From the NCBI GenBank assembly GCA_003135315.1, contig PLBD01000400.1, forward strand, positions 1 to 5,469: 5,469 bases of DNA, in the 5' to 3' direction. The notes beneath the pieces are model-generated. The model ran no database searches. It worked only from the letters and a program-made list of their open reading frames with translations, and was not told the origin of the DNA. The translations under genes and the position numbers were made by a program. The DNA comes from Acidobacteriaceae bacterium. GTDB lineage: Bacteria > Acidobacteriota > Terriglobia > Terriglobales > Acidobacteriaceae. Position 1 is the first letter of the stretch. Each line of letters starts with the position of its first letter. Positions 1 to 5,469 of the stretch are shown in pieces.

Positions 1-477
1 GGTGCCGGCATCGGTGATCTGCATGTTCAGCGTAGCTCCGTCATAGACCATGTGCACGTTGAAGACGTCGCCGCTGTGCAGGTCCACGCCGCTACTGGTC
101 ATATCGAGGGCCGGCACGTAGGGTATCGCGCCATTCAGGTACAGGCCGGTAGAGTCCACGCCCTCGCCCGCATTGTTGTACAAGTCAAATTTGACGGCCA
201 CGCTGGAACCTATGGGAGCGTAGCCTAGCCATCCGCCGCTGCCGCCAAGGGCGGACGGACCCGCATTCTGGATGGCGAAAGTGATGCCGTCAGCATTCGG
301 GTTCGTCAGCTGAAAACTGAAGTCCTGCACAAAAGCCTGAACATTCAACTCGGCGGCATACCAGGCGCTGGCAGCCTCTCCCTGGCCGCCATCCGTCAAA
401 CGCAGCCGCGAATTGTTGACCGTCGTCTTGCCGTTGAGGACCATCCCACCGGCGTTGAAGCCGCTGTTGTAATTCAC
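1..477 (-). repeat. Lectin repeat C (third L-type lectin domain, residues 1038-1196, cut by window edge)
   Basis: The third copy is in the same phase and is truncated by the window after 159 of the expected 207 residues. It shows ADGITFAIQNAG (Asp1100), ALGGSGGWLGY, SVAVKFDLYNN (Lys1133, Asp1135, Asn1139), GEGVDSTGLY and VFNVHMVYDG. The missing part corresponds to the last strands of the domain. Whether further repeats, an anchor or a sorting signal follow cannot be seen. Confidence 0.85.
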
Positions 478-3400
478 GCCCGCAACCGCCGAATAGCTCC
501 AACTCAAGATGTTCTGGACGGCCGTCTTTCCCCCGGTGCCTCCGGTGAAGCCGACGTAGGCGGTTGGGCCTCCCACCGTGGCGGGTATGTTAATTGGCCA
601 ACTGGTGACGAAACTTCGCAGCGTACTGGCGTCGGTGATCTGCATGGTCAGCGTGGTCCCGTCGTAAGACATATGCACGTTGAAGACGTCGCCGCTGTGC
701 AGGTTCACGCCGCTGGCCGTCATATCGACGGCGGGCACGTAAGGTTTTGCCCCGTTGACATACAGTCCCGTGGAGTCCATACCTTCGCCGTCATTGTTGT
801 ACAAGTCAAACTTCACGGCCACGCTGGAAGGGATGGGAGCGTAGCCCAGCCAGCCGCCGCTGCCGCCGAGTGCGGTCAATCCCGCGTTCTGGATGGTGAA
901 AGTGATTCCGTCAGCCTGGGGATTGGTCAGCTGGAAACTGAAATTCTGGGTGAAGGCCTGGACATTCACCGGCGTCGCGTACCAGGCGCTGGCAGTTTCG
1001 CCCTGGCCGCCATCGGTCAGTTGCAGACTCGAACCGTTCACTTTTGCGCTGCCGTTCAGAGCCATCCCAGTCGGGTAGAAACCGCCGCCGTAGCTGACAT
1101 CGGCCTGGGGGACAAAGCTCCAACTCAGGATCTCCTGGATGGCCGTGGTTGAGCCGCTGCCGCCGGTGAATCCAGCGTAGGCGGTTGTGCCGCCAACTGT
1201 GCCGGGTATATCAATGGCCCAACTGGTGACGAAATTCTGCTGGGTGTTGGCATCCGTGATCTGCATCGTCAGCGTGGCGCCGTCGTAAGTCATGTGCACG
1301 TTGAAGACATGCGAACTGTGCAGGTCTATACCGGTGCCAGTCATGTCGATTGCGGGAGTGTACGGTAAGGCGCCGTCGGTATAGATTCCCGTGGAGTCGA
1401 TACCTTCGCCGTTGTTGTTGGACAAGTCGAACTTGATGGCCACGCTAGGAGTTATGGGAGCGTAACCCAGGTAGCCACCGCTGCCGCCGAGAGCGGTTGG
1501 CCCGGCGTTCTGGATCGTAAAGGTAATTCCGTCGGCATGGGGATTGGTCAACTGAAAACTAAAGTCCTGGGTGAAGGCCTGAATGTTCACCTTCGTCGTG
1601 TACCAGGCAGTGCCAGCTTCCCCCTGGCCTCCATTCGTCAGGCGCACACGTGAACCGTTCATCGTGGCCGAGCCGTTCAGATGAAGCCCGCTGGAGCTGA
1701 GGCCGTTTTCGTAGTTAATCGTCCCACCGCCGCCGCTGGTGATGGTGTAGGCCCCCAAGCCTACATCGCTAGGCGCTGCGCCGGAAGCAATGGCTATTGC
1801 ATTCACAGCCGTAGTGGCGCTCACGATGAGCGGCGCCGTGTACACCGGGGACGACGGCGACGGAGTGGATCCGTCGGTCGTGTAATAGATAGTCGCGCCA
1901 GGAGTGGAATCGGAGATTACAACGGTTTGGGTCGAGGTGTAGGTCCCACCGGCGGGCGTGAACGTGGGAGTGGGCGTCACGGCAGAAAGGATTCCGTACA
2001 CGCTCACCTGCCCGACTGCCCCAACATATACCTTGCCGTTGGCGACGGTCGGCACAGCGTACTTTACCGGAAGCCCGACGCTGTCGCGCTCTCCATTCTG
2101 CGCGCTGGTATAGAGTTCCGTAGCTACGTTCGTGGCATCGTAGGCATACAACACCGACTCGTCGTTCTGGCTGGTATTGAGTCCCCAGAGAATTGCATTG
2201 GTGTTGTTATTTGCGGAAATCGCCAGGCTGGCTCCCGGCCAATAAAAACTGGTCAGCGATGTGGAAGTTGGCGACAGCAGGCCGTTGCTCACGCTGAATG
2301 CCTGCACCGGGGCGTTCACCCATCCGAAGTACACATTCTCATTCCAGTAAGCCGGCGACGCCCACATGCCCGCCGAGCCGGAGAGAGTTTGTATGATTTG
2401 CGAATTATTGCTGGGATTGTAGTGCCCCATGTTGTCGCGGTTGACAATATAAACGTTGCCGTCCTTGCCGCCGCCAATCGCCTCATGGGGATACGGCCCG
2501 GGCTGATCGGGCAGAAGCAACACTCCGCCCGAGGCAACATCAATGTCGTTCAAATCCAGGTAGGCCTGATTGTCCGGAGTGAAGTAGTCGCTCACGCTAA
2601 GGGTCGAACCATTCAAGGCCATCTTCACGATACTGTCACCGAAATCGACAGGACTACCGTTTACGTCAAATGTGCCGTTTCCGGTCGATAAGATGATGTT
2701 GCCGGAAGCATCGGCAGTCAGGCCGGCGCCGCTCATCCATATGCCGCCATCCTCACCATTGGGAGTGTCGGCCCAGACTGCGGTCTGCTGAAGCGTGCTC
2801 TTGTCGTACGCCATCACCCAGCCGTGGAAAGGGGCGTTATCGCAATAGGAGGCCCAGGCCATGTAGATCTGGCCATTGCTCAACAGGAGGCCAGAGCGAG
2901 CCATCTGCATGAGTGGGTCGAAAGTGAGTACGCCATTCACGCTGCCGGCTCCGGTTCCCGGATAGGTCGCCTGAATGGTAACCGGGCCGTCGAACTTCTC
3001 TGCTCCCGTGGTGATATCCAGAGCGTGCAGCCGGTTGAAGAAATTTCCATTTTCCTTGGTGGCTACCAGAATGTAGATCGTGTTGGTGCTGGTATCGATG
3101 ACGGGAGTGCTGGTAACTCCATATTCGGGCACCACGGCAGAGTTACAGTTAACGTCGTCGATCGACATTGTAGTAATGCCGCTCCCGGGATCGATAAAGC
3201 TGGTGTGCCACAGGGGCGAGCCGTTCTCTCCACTATTGCTGTCCGCGTCGAAGGCATAAACGCTGTCGTGCTCGGTAGCCACGTAGAAGACGTTGTGGAC
3301 ACCTTTGCCCGGAATGGTTACGTTGGGCACATACAGGGGCTGCGCGTAGACCTGGCCATCGACAAATGTGGTCCAGAGCTTTCCAAAGGACTGCACATTC

Positions 3401-3588
3401 ACGTTGGCAGTCGTCAGAGTGGTCTCCTGCAAGTTCTGTCCGGTGCGGCCGTTGTCGTTATGCTGGGTGGTGACCTGCACCTGCGCCAAAGCCGACCCGG
3501 ACCAGCATTGCAGCGCAACGGTCAGGAAACCAGCCCAGATGGACCGCCTCATCAATGACCACGGCTGCCGGCTTGTTAGAGCTTGCAT
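1..3588 (-). CDS. Secreted PQQ-like beta-propeller / CHB_HEX-like / tandem L-type lectin protein (C-terminus beyond window)
   Basis: A single open frame of 1196 codons, without stop or frameshift, runs off the window at position 1. The chosen ATG has a GAGG Shine-Dalgarno six bases upstream; Met13 (3552) is an alternative that keeps the signal peptide. Residues 1-35 look like a Sec signal peptide: Arg14-Arg15, a hydrophobic core (about 16-30), and an A-L-A cleavage site before Gln36. Residues 37-534 resemble PQQ-like beta-propeller proteins, with repeated blades such as VFYVATEHDSVYAFDA, GIWMSGAG (around Trp284), NRDNMGHYN (around Met387) and VANGKVYVG near the end. There is no vicinal Cys pair, so a redox PQQ enzyme is unlikely. 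Residues 538-616 match the chitobiase/hexosaminidase C-terminal-like fold (TPAGGTYTSTQTV, then IYYTTDGSTP). A GGGG-containing linker leads to L-type lectin repeats starting at residues 624, 831 and 1038. Inferred role: extracellular or surface glycan binding or adhesion. Its anchor, if any, lies outside the window. Exported lectin-like protein is well supported; the exact function is unknown. Confidence 0.9.
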   Translation of the reverse strand, partial: MQALTSRQPWSLMRRSIWAGFLTVALQCWSGSALAQVQVTTQHNDNGRTGQNLQETTLTTANVNVQSFGKLWTTFVDGQVYAQPLYVPNVTIPGKGVHNVFYVATEHDSVYAFDADSNSGENGSPLWHTSFIDPGSGITTMSIDDVNCNSAVVPEYGVTSTPVIDTSTNTIYILVATKENGNFFNRLHALDITTGAEKFDGPVTIQATYPGTGAGSVNGVLTFDPLMQMARSGLLLSNGQIYMAWASYCDNAPFHGWVMAYDKSTLQQTAVWADTPNGEDGGIWMSGAGLTADASGNIILSTGNGTFDVNGSPVDFGDSIVKMALNGSTLSVSDYFTPDNQAYLDLNDIDVASGGVLLLPDQPGPYPHEAIGGGKDGNVYIVNRDNMGHYNPSNNSQIIQTLSGSAGMWASPAYWNENVYFGWVNAPVQAFSVSNGLLSPTSTSLTSFYWPGASLAISANNNTNAILWGLNTSQNDESVLYAYDATNVATELYTSAQNGERDSVGLPVKYAVPTVANGKVYVGAVGQVSVYGILSAVTPTPTFTPAGGTYTSTQTVVISDSTPGATIYYTTDGSTPSPSSPVYTAPLIVSATTAVNAIAIASGAAPSDVGLGAYTITSGGGGTINYENGLSSSGLHLNGSATMNGSRVRLTNGGQGEAGTAWYTTKVNIQAFTQDFSFQLTNPHADGITFTIQNAGPTALGGSGGYLGYAPITPSVAIKFDLSNNNGEGIDSTGIYTDGALPYTPAIDMTGTGIDLHSSHVFNVHMTYDGATLTMQITDANTQQNFVTSWAIDIPGTVGGTTAYAGFTGGSGSTTAIQEILSWSFVPQADVSYGGGFYPTGMALNGSAKVNGSSLQLTDGGQGETASAWYATPVNVQAFTQNFSFQLTNPQADGITFTIQNAGLTALGGSGGWLGYAPIPSSVAVKFDLYNNDGEGMDSTGLYVNGAKPYVPAVDMTASGVNLHSGDVFNVHMSYDGTTLTMQITDASTLRSFVTSWPINIPATVGGPTAYVGFTGGTGGKTAVQNILSWSYSAVAGVNYNSGFNAGGMVLNGKTTVNNSRLRLTDGGQGEAASAWYAAELNVQAFVQDFSFQLTNPNADGITFAIQNAGPSALGGSGGWLGYAPIGSSVAVKFDLYNNAGEGVDSTGLYLNGAIPYVPALDMTSSGVDLHSGDVFNVHMVYDGATLNMQITDAGT
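478..1098 (-). repeat. Lectin repeat B (second L-type lectin domain, residues 831-1037)
   Basis: This second 621-bp unit follows repeat A directly, with no linker and no indel. It encodes 207 residues with the same motifs: ADGITFTIQN (Asp893), ALGGSGGWLGY, SVAVKFDLYNN (Lys926, Asp928, Asn932), GEGMDSTGLY and ILSWSY. By eye it matches repeat C at 124 of the 159 residues visible there, so B and C are closer to each other than A and B. DNA similarity is also high: positions 674-704 are identical to 53-83 in repeat C. Confidence 0.85.
1099..1719 (-). repeat. Lectin repeat A (first L-type lectin domain, residues 624-830)
   Basis: This is the first of three tandem 621-bp in-frame units and encodes 207 residues. 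The domain has the L-type (legume-lectin-like) signature order: FSFQLTNP, then ADGITFTIQNAG (Asp686 aligns with the sugar-binding Asp208 of concanavalin A), then ALGGSGGYLGY, then SVAIKFDLSNNNGEG at the metal-site strand, then VFNVHMTYDG and a closing ILSW. By eye count it matches repeat B at 142 of 207 residues with no gaps. It is the most divergent of the three, mainly in its first 20 residues and at the very end. Confidence 0.85.
1740..1977 (-). other. CHB_HEX C-terminal-like beta-sandwich domain (residues about 538-616)
   Basis: This segment of the large protein begins TPTPTFTPAGGTYTSTQTV and continues with ISDSTPGATIYYTTDGSTP and a VYTAPLIVSATTAVNAIA strand. This is the characteristic wording of the chitobiase/beta-hexosaminidase C-terminal-type domain found as a spacer in many bacterial surface proteins and glycoside hydrolases. 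It sits between the propeller and the lectin repeats, so it probably acts as a rigid spacer or accessory carbohydrate-contact module. No catalytic hexosaminidase domain accompanies it. Confidence 0.75.
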
Positions 3589-3594
3589 ATTTAT

Positions 3595-3598
3595 CCTC
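3595..3598 (-). promoter_or_regulatory. Shine-Dalgarno GAGG of the lectin gene
   Basis: On the minus strand GAGG lies six bases before the ATG at 3588 (GAGGATAAATATG). It decides the start in favour of 3588 over the in-frame Met13 codon at 3552. Confidence 0.7.
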
Positions 3599-3629
3599 GG
3601 TTCTTTGTGGCGCGTTCGATGAGACGGAT

Positions 3630-3642
3630 TGTCAATTTTATA
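3630..3642 (-). promoter_or_regulatory. Weak promoter-like AT-rich element before the lectin gene
   Basis: On the minus strand the most AT-rich piece of the 122-bp gap reads TATAAAATTGACA. TATAAA (3642-3637) could serve as a -10 box, giving a leader of about 40 bases, but no good -35 lies 15-18 bases upstream. TTGACA (3635-3630) is a perfect -35 hexamer, but the hexamer 17 bases further on is CGCCAC, which is not a -10. A dedicated promoter is therefore possible but weakly supported; read-through from the methyltransferase gene is the alternative. Confidence 0.2.
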
Positions 3643-3655
3643 CGATCAAGACGAA

Positions 3656-3678
3656 GGCCGAGCGCAGTTTGCGCGGCC
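3656..3678 (-). terminator. Imperfect GC-rich hairpin after the methyltransferase gene (possible terminator)
   Basis: The inverted repeat pairs GGCCG (3674-3678 on the minus strand) with CGGCC (3656-3660) and CGC with GCG, with a two-base bulge and an AAACT loop. It begins 32 bases after the methyltransferase stop codon. The bases that follow on the minus strand (TTCGTCTTG) are only moderately T-rich, so this is at best a weak intrinsic terminator or an attenuating or RNA-stabilising stem between the two transcription units. Confidence 0.4.
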
Positions 3679-3710
3679 ACTCCAGACGCAAGCACGGCGC
3701 TGCTGCGGTG

Positions 3711-4526
3711 CTATCGCGCCACCAGGACGGCTTCCAGGTTGGTCGCGAAGTAGCGGAGAGGCGTGTACGCGCAGAACCATCGGTCCACAGGTTCCAATAC
3801 CCGATCGAAGGACAAGGGAACCGAATTCTTGGGAAACAGCTGGCCATGCGACACGCCGGCTACTGCAAATCCAAAACTCTCAGCCAACTGGACGAAGCTC
3901 CGCTTCTTATACAAGCGGTCGTGGTAGGTTTCTCCGCGAAGGCGTGCGACATGTTGTGTCCACGACAAGAAGTAGGGCAGGAAAACGATGTAAAAAATCC
4001 CTCGGTCTTTTAGAACACGACGAACCTCGCCGAGTGAGTCGCGGTCCGACTTGACGTGTTCCAGGACGCCGAAGCTGATCACGCAATCGAAACTCTTATC
4101 GGCGAAGGGTAGCTGGAAGGCATGGCTCAGCGGAATTACGTCGATGGCCTGCTGGCGAATGATGGGTACTTCCTGACCGAAGGTAGAATCGTCCGCCTCG
4201 TGATTATCGATATCGCAGGAAGTGACCGTGAAGCCGCGCTGCTTCAGCAGATACGTGATCTGACCTTTACCGCAGCCCCAATCCAGGACGCTGATGTCCC
4301 CGGGCGCTCGCTTGGTCGCCGCAGCCAGTATCGTGCCCAGACAGCTTACGTGCCGGGCATACACGGCCTGAGTGCTATTGGCCAGGAAGCGGTGCGATTC
4401 GCTGCTTGCGGCCACCGATTCGAGGTACGGGTCACGGGGAACTGGAGCTGATAAACCGCGCCTTGCAGTATTCACAACCTGCTTGAGATCGGGCATGTCA
4501 CGGTTATCTGGGAATGGAGTGGGCAT
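3711..4526 (-). CDS. Class I SAM-dependent methyltransferase (Methyltransf_11/UbiE-like), polysaccharide-locus type
   Basis: A complete 271-residue cytoplasmic protein ending in TAG. The Rossmann-fold SAM-binding motif I is VLDWGCGKG at residues 80-88. The acidic residue after strand 2 is Asp105 in SCDID. The motif II region, FDCVISFGVLEHV (146-158), is typical of the Methyltransf_11/UbiE-like group, and the protein ends with a strand, NLEAVLVAR, common in this fold. The length fits the family. The acceptor substrate cannot be read from the sequence. The gene lies 11 bases after a Wzy-like polymerase, so O-methylation of a sugar or capping of a glycan chain is a reasonable inference, but a small-molecule or lipid acceptor is not excluded. 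The start at 4526 has only a weak AAAAG upstream; Met11 (4496) is an alternative without a better ribosome site. Translational coupling with the upstream gene would explain the weak site. Confidence 0.85.
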   Translation of the reverse strand: MPTPFPDNRDMPDLKQVVNTARRGLSAPVPRDPYLESVAASSESHRFLANSTQAVYARHVSCLGTILAAATKRAPGDISVLDWGCGKGQITYLLKQRGFTVTSCDIDNHEADDSTFGQEVPIIRQQAIDVIPLSHAFQLPFADKSFDCVISFGVLEHVKSDRDSLGEVRRVLKDRGIFYIVFLPYFLSWTQHVARLRGETYHDRLYKKRSFVQLAESFGFAVAGVSHGQLFPKNSVPLSFDRVLEPVDRWFCAYTPLRYFATNLEAVLVAR

Positions 4527-4537
4527 CTTTTGATTCG

Positions 4538-5469
4538 CTATGCCGATTCACCGATGGCGCTGCCGGTGCGGACAACCAACCGTTCGTACGCGGAAAGCAG
4601 CAGGGCGACCAGCAGAAAAACAACCAGCTTGGTGTCCAGAAGCGCATTCGTCCCGAACCAGAACAGAATGCAAAACCCGCACCACGGATACAATACGATG
4701 CCGACGAGATGCCCCAGCTTGATCGACCTCCAAACCCATCCACATATCAAGCCATAGAAGAAAAGCACAGCAGGCGCGAACCAGCCAAAGTCGGCGAAGA
4801 TATACCCGAATGCGCCGGACCAGATTCTGGTCCCATCCAGGCCCGCCTGCCACGTGGCGGCGAATTGCGAGTCCCACATATCGGCATAGGACGGCCAGTG
4901 CATGTACTCGTTTATCGGGAGGATGGTATTCAGCGACGTATTGAAGCTGACGAAAGAGCTGAGGTAAAGGCCGCTGCCGGTGTAAGGGTAATGCAGCCGG
5001 CCATTGACCAGGGCGGCCAGCCGGTTATAGGACGATACCGTGTAGCCCAATAAGGCGCCGACAAACGCATCCATGTCCTCGCCTCCCCTGGCCAGCGACA
5101 TCAGGGTAAACAGAGCGATGGCTCCCAGAGTGACGACGGCCGCGGCCTGTATGAGTTTGCGGGTGCTCCACCGGCCCGTACCAATGCGCTGGACAAGATA
5201 GAGCAAGGCGCAGCCGGACACGACAGGGATGAGCTCGCCACGGGCCAACTTAAGCGATCCCGAGACCATCACCAGCAAAATGCCAAATGCGATGCCGAGG
5301 CTGACCATCCAGCGCCAGAAGCGGGAGGGGATGTCAACCTGGCGATAGCGCCACATCGCCCACCAGCAGATTCCCAGCAGCCACATGCTGGAAAGTCCCA
5401 GCGGTTGGCGCACGTCGAGAGTGTCTTTGATCTGCGACCCCTGCTGGAGCAGGATCAAGCCCACGAGCG
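4538..5469 (-). CDS. Wzy-like O-antigen / oligosaccharide repeat-unit polymerase, C-terminal part (N-terminus beyond window)
   Basis: The frame is open to the window edge: codons for Leu and Val precede the stretch beginning GLILLQQGS, so the GTG at 5464 is probably internal. About 310 residues are present, against the roughly 400-500 usual for such polymerases. I count about seven hydrophobic helices, including WMVSLGIAFGILLVMVSGS, LIPVVSGCALLYLV, AAAVVTLGAIALFTLMSL, APAVLFFYGLICGWVW, LVGIVLYPWCGFCILFWF and LVVFLLVALLLSAY. A long polar loop, starting around ARGGEDMDAFVG and ending near GTRIWSGAFG, separates the N- and C-terminal groups, as expected for the large periplasmic loop of Wzy-type proteins. 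The ARGEL segment after a membrane helix recalls the conserved Arg of that family. Its role would be joining lipid-linked repeat units into a polysaccharide at the periplasmic face of the inner membrane. These proteins diverge strongly, so the family call rests on topology and context; an O-antigen ligase-like or other glycan membrane protein is possible. Confidence 0.65.
   Translation of the reverse strand, partial: LVGLILLQQGSQIKDTLDVRQPLGLSSMWLLGICWWAMWRYRQVDIPSRFWRWMVSLGIAFGILLVMVSGSLKLARGELIPVVSGCALLYLVQRIGTGRWSTRKLIQAAAVVTLGAIALFTLMSLARGGEDMDAFVGALLGYTVSSYNRLAALVNGRLHYPYTGSGLYLSSFVSFNTSLNTILPINEYMHWPSYADMWDSQFAATWQAGLDGTRIWSGAFGYIFADFGWFAPAVLFFYGLICGWVWRSIKLGHLVGIVLYPWCGFCILFWFGTNALLDTKLVVFLLVALLLSAYERLVVRTGSAIGESA

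Noticed and set aside
673..1152. Plus-strand and alternative minus-strand frames inside the lectin repeats
   Set aside because: Similar short frames recur at the repeat period (such as 290-502 and 911-1123), because they mirror the duplicated real coding sequence. They are not independent genes.
1..1719. CRISPR array or mobile-element repeat as the cause of the repeated DNA
   Set aside because: The unit is 621 bp, stays in frame, lacks spacers or terminal inverted repeats, and encodes a known type of protein domain, so these are domain duplications within one gene.
1681..2691. A 336-codon open frame on the plus strand
   Set aside because: It lies entirely antisense to the continuous lectin-protein frame, which has a signal peptide and recognisable domains. 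The plus-strand translation is Arg/Gly/His-rich with no family resemblance.
2300..3480. PQQ-dependent dehydrogenase
   Set aside because: No vicinal cysteine pair or heme-binding CXXCH is seen, and the region continues directly into spacer and lectin domains.
2824..3558. A 244-codon open frame on the plus strand
   Set aside because: It is antisense to the propeller region and has no recognisable domain. It is best explained as a shadow of the GC-rich coding strand.
4514..5053. A 179-codon plus-strand frame opposite the polymerase
   Set aside because: The opposite strand encodes clear membrane helices; this frame is a polar, unrecognisable shadow.
5462..5464. GTG at 5464 as the polymerase start
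   Set aside because: The frame stays open to the window edge, there is no room to see a ribosome site, and the visible protein is shorter than the family. The GTG is probably an internal valine.

Overview
The window looks like chromosomal DNA from a moderately GC-rich bacterium. An Acidobacteriota (Terriglobia-type) soil bacterium is the best guess, because the large secreted protein combines a PQQ-like propeller, a CHB_HEX-type domain and tandem L-type lectin domains. I associate that architecture and its wording (for example GIWMSGAG, NRDNMGHYN, SVAVKFDLYNN) with that phylum. This assignment rests on recall and not on a search. All three genes lie on the minus strand, so transcription runs from high to low coordinates. 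I see no RNA gene, insertion sequence, CRISPR array, integrase or other sign of recent transfer.

Layout in the direction of transcription: (1) 5469-4538, the C-terminal part of a multi-pass membrane protein resembling a Wzy-type O-antigen/oligosaccharide repeat-unit polymerase, cut by the window edge. (2) After an 11-nt gap, 4526-3711, a complete 271-residue class I SAM-dependent methyltransferase, very probably in the same operon. (3) 3710-3589, a 122-bp intergenic stretch with an imperfect GC-rich hairpin (possible terminator), a weak promoter-like TATAAA, and a clear Shine-Dalgarno. (4) 3588-1, one uninterrupted reading frame of at least 1196 codons that runs off the window. It encodes an exported protein: signal peptide (1-35), PQQ-like beta-propeller (about 37-534), chitobiase/hexosaminidase C-terminal-like beta-sandwich (about 538-616), then L-type lectin domains repeated in tandem with an exact 207-residue (621-bp) period. 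Two copies are complete and a third is cut after 159 residues.

How the genes may work together: the polymerase and methyltransferase fit a locus for a cell-surface polysaccharide, where the methyltransferase could methylate a sugar or cap the chain. The downstream giant protein carries repeated putative carbohydrate-binding domains and is exported, so it could bind this or a foreign glycan at the cell surface. The link between the two units is inference from adjacency only. The lectin gene has its own ribosome-binding site and a hairpin precedes it, so it may be transcribed separately.

The most notable details are the indel-free 621-bp internal repeats and the substitution pattern at the classical legume-lectin metal site: the manganese-ligand Glu is Lys in all three repeats, while the calcium-site Asp and Asn and the sugar-site Asp are kept.
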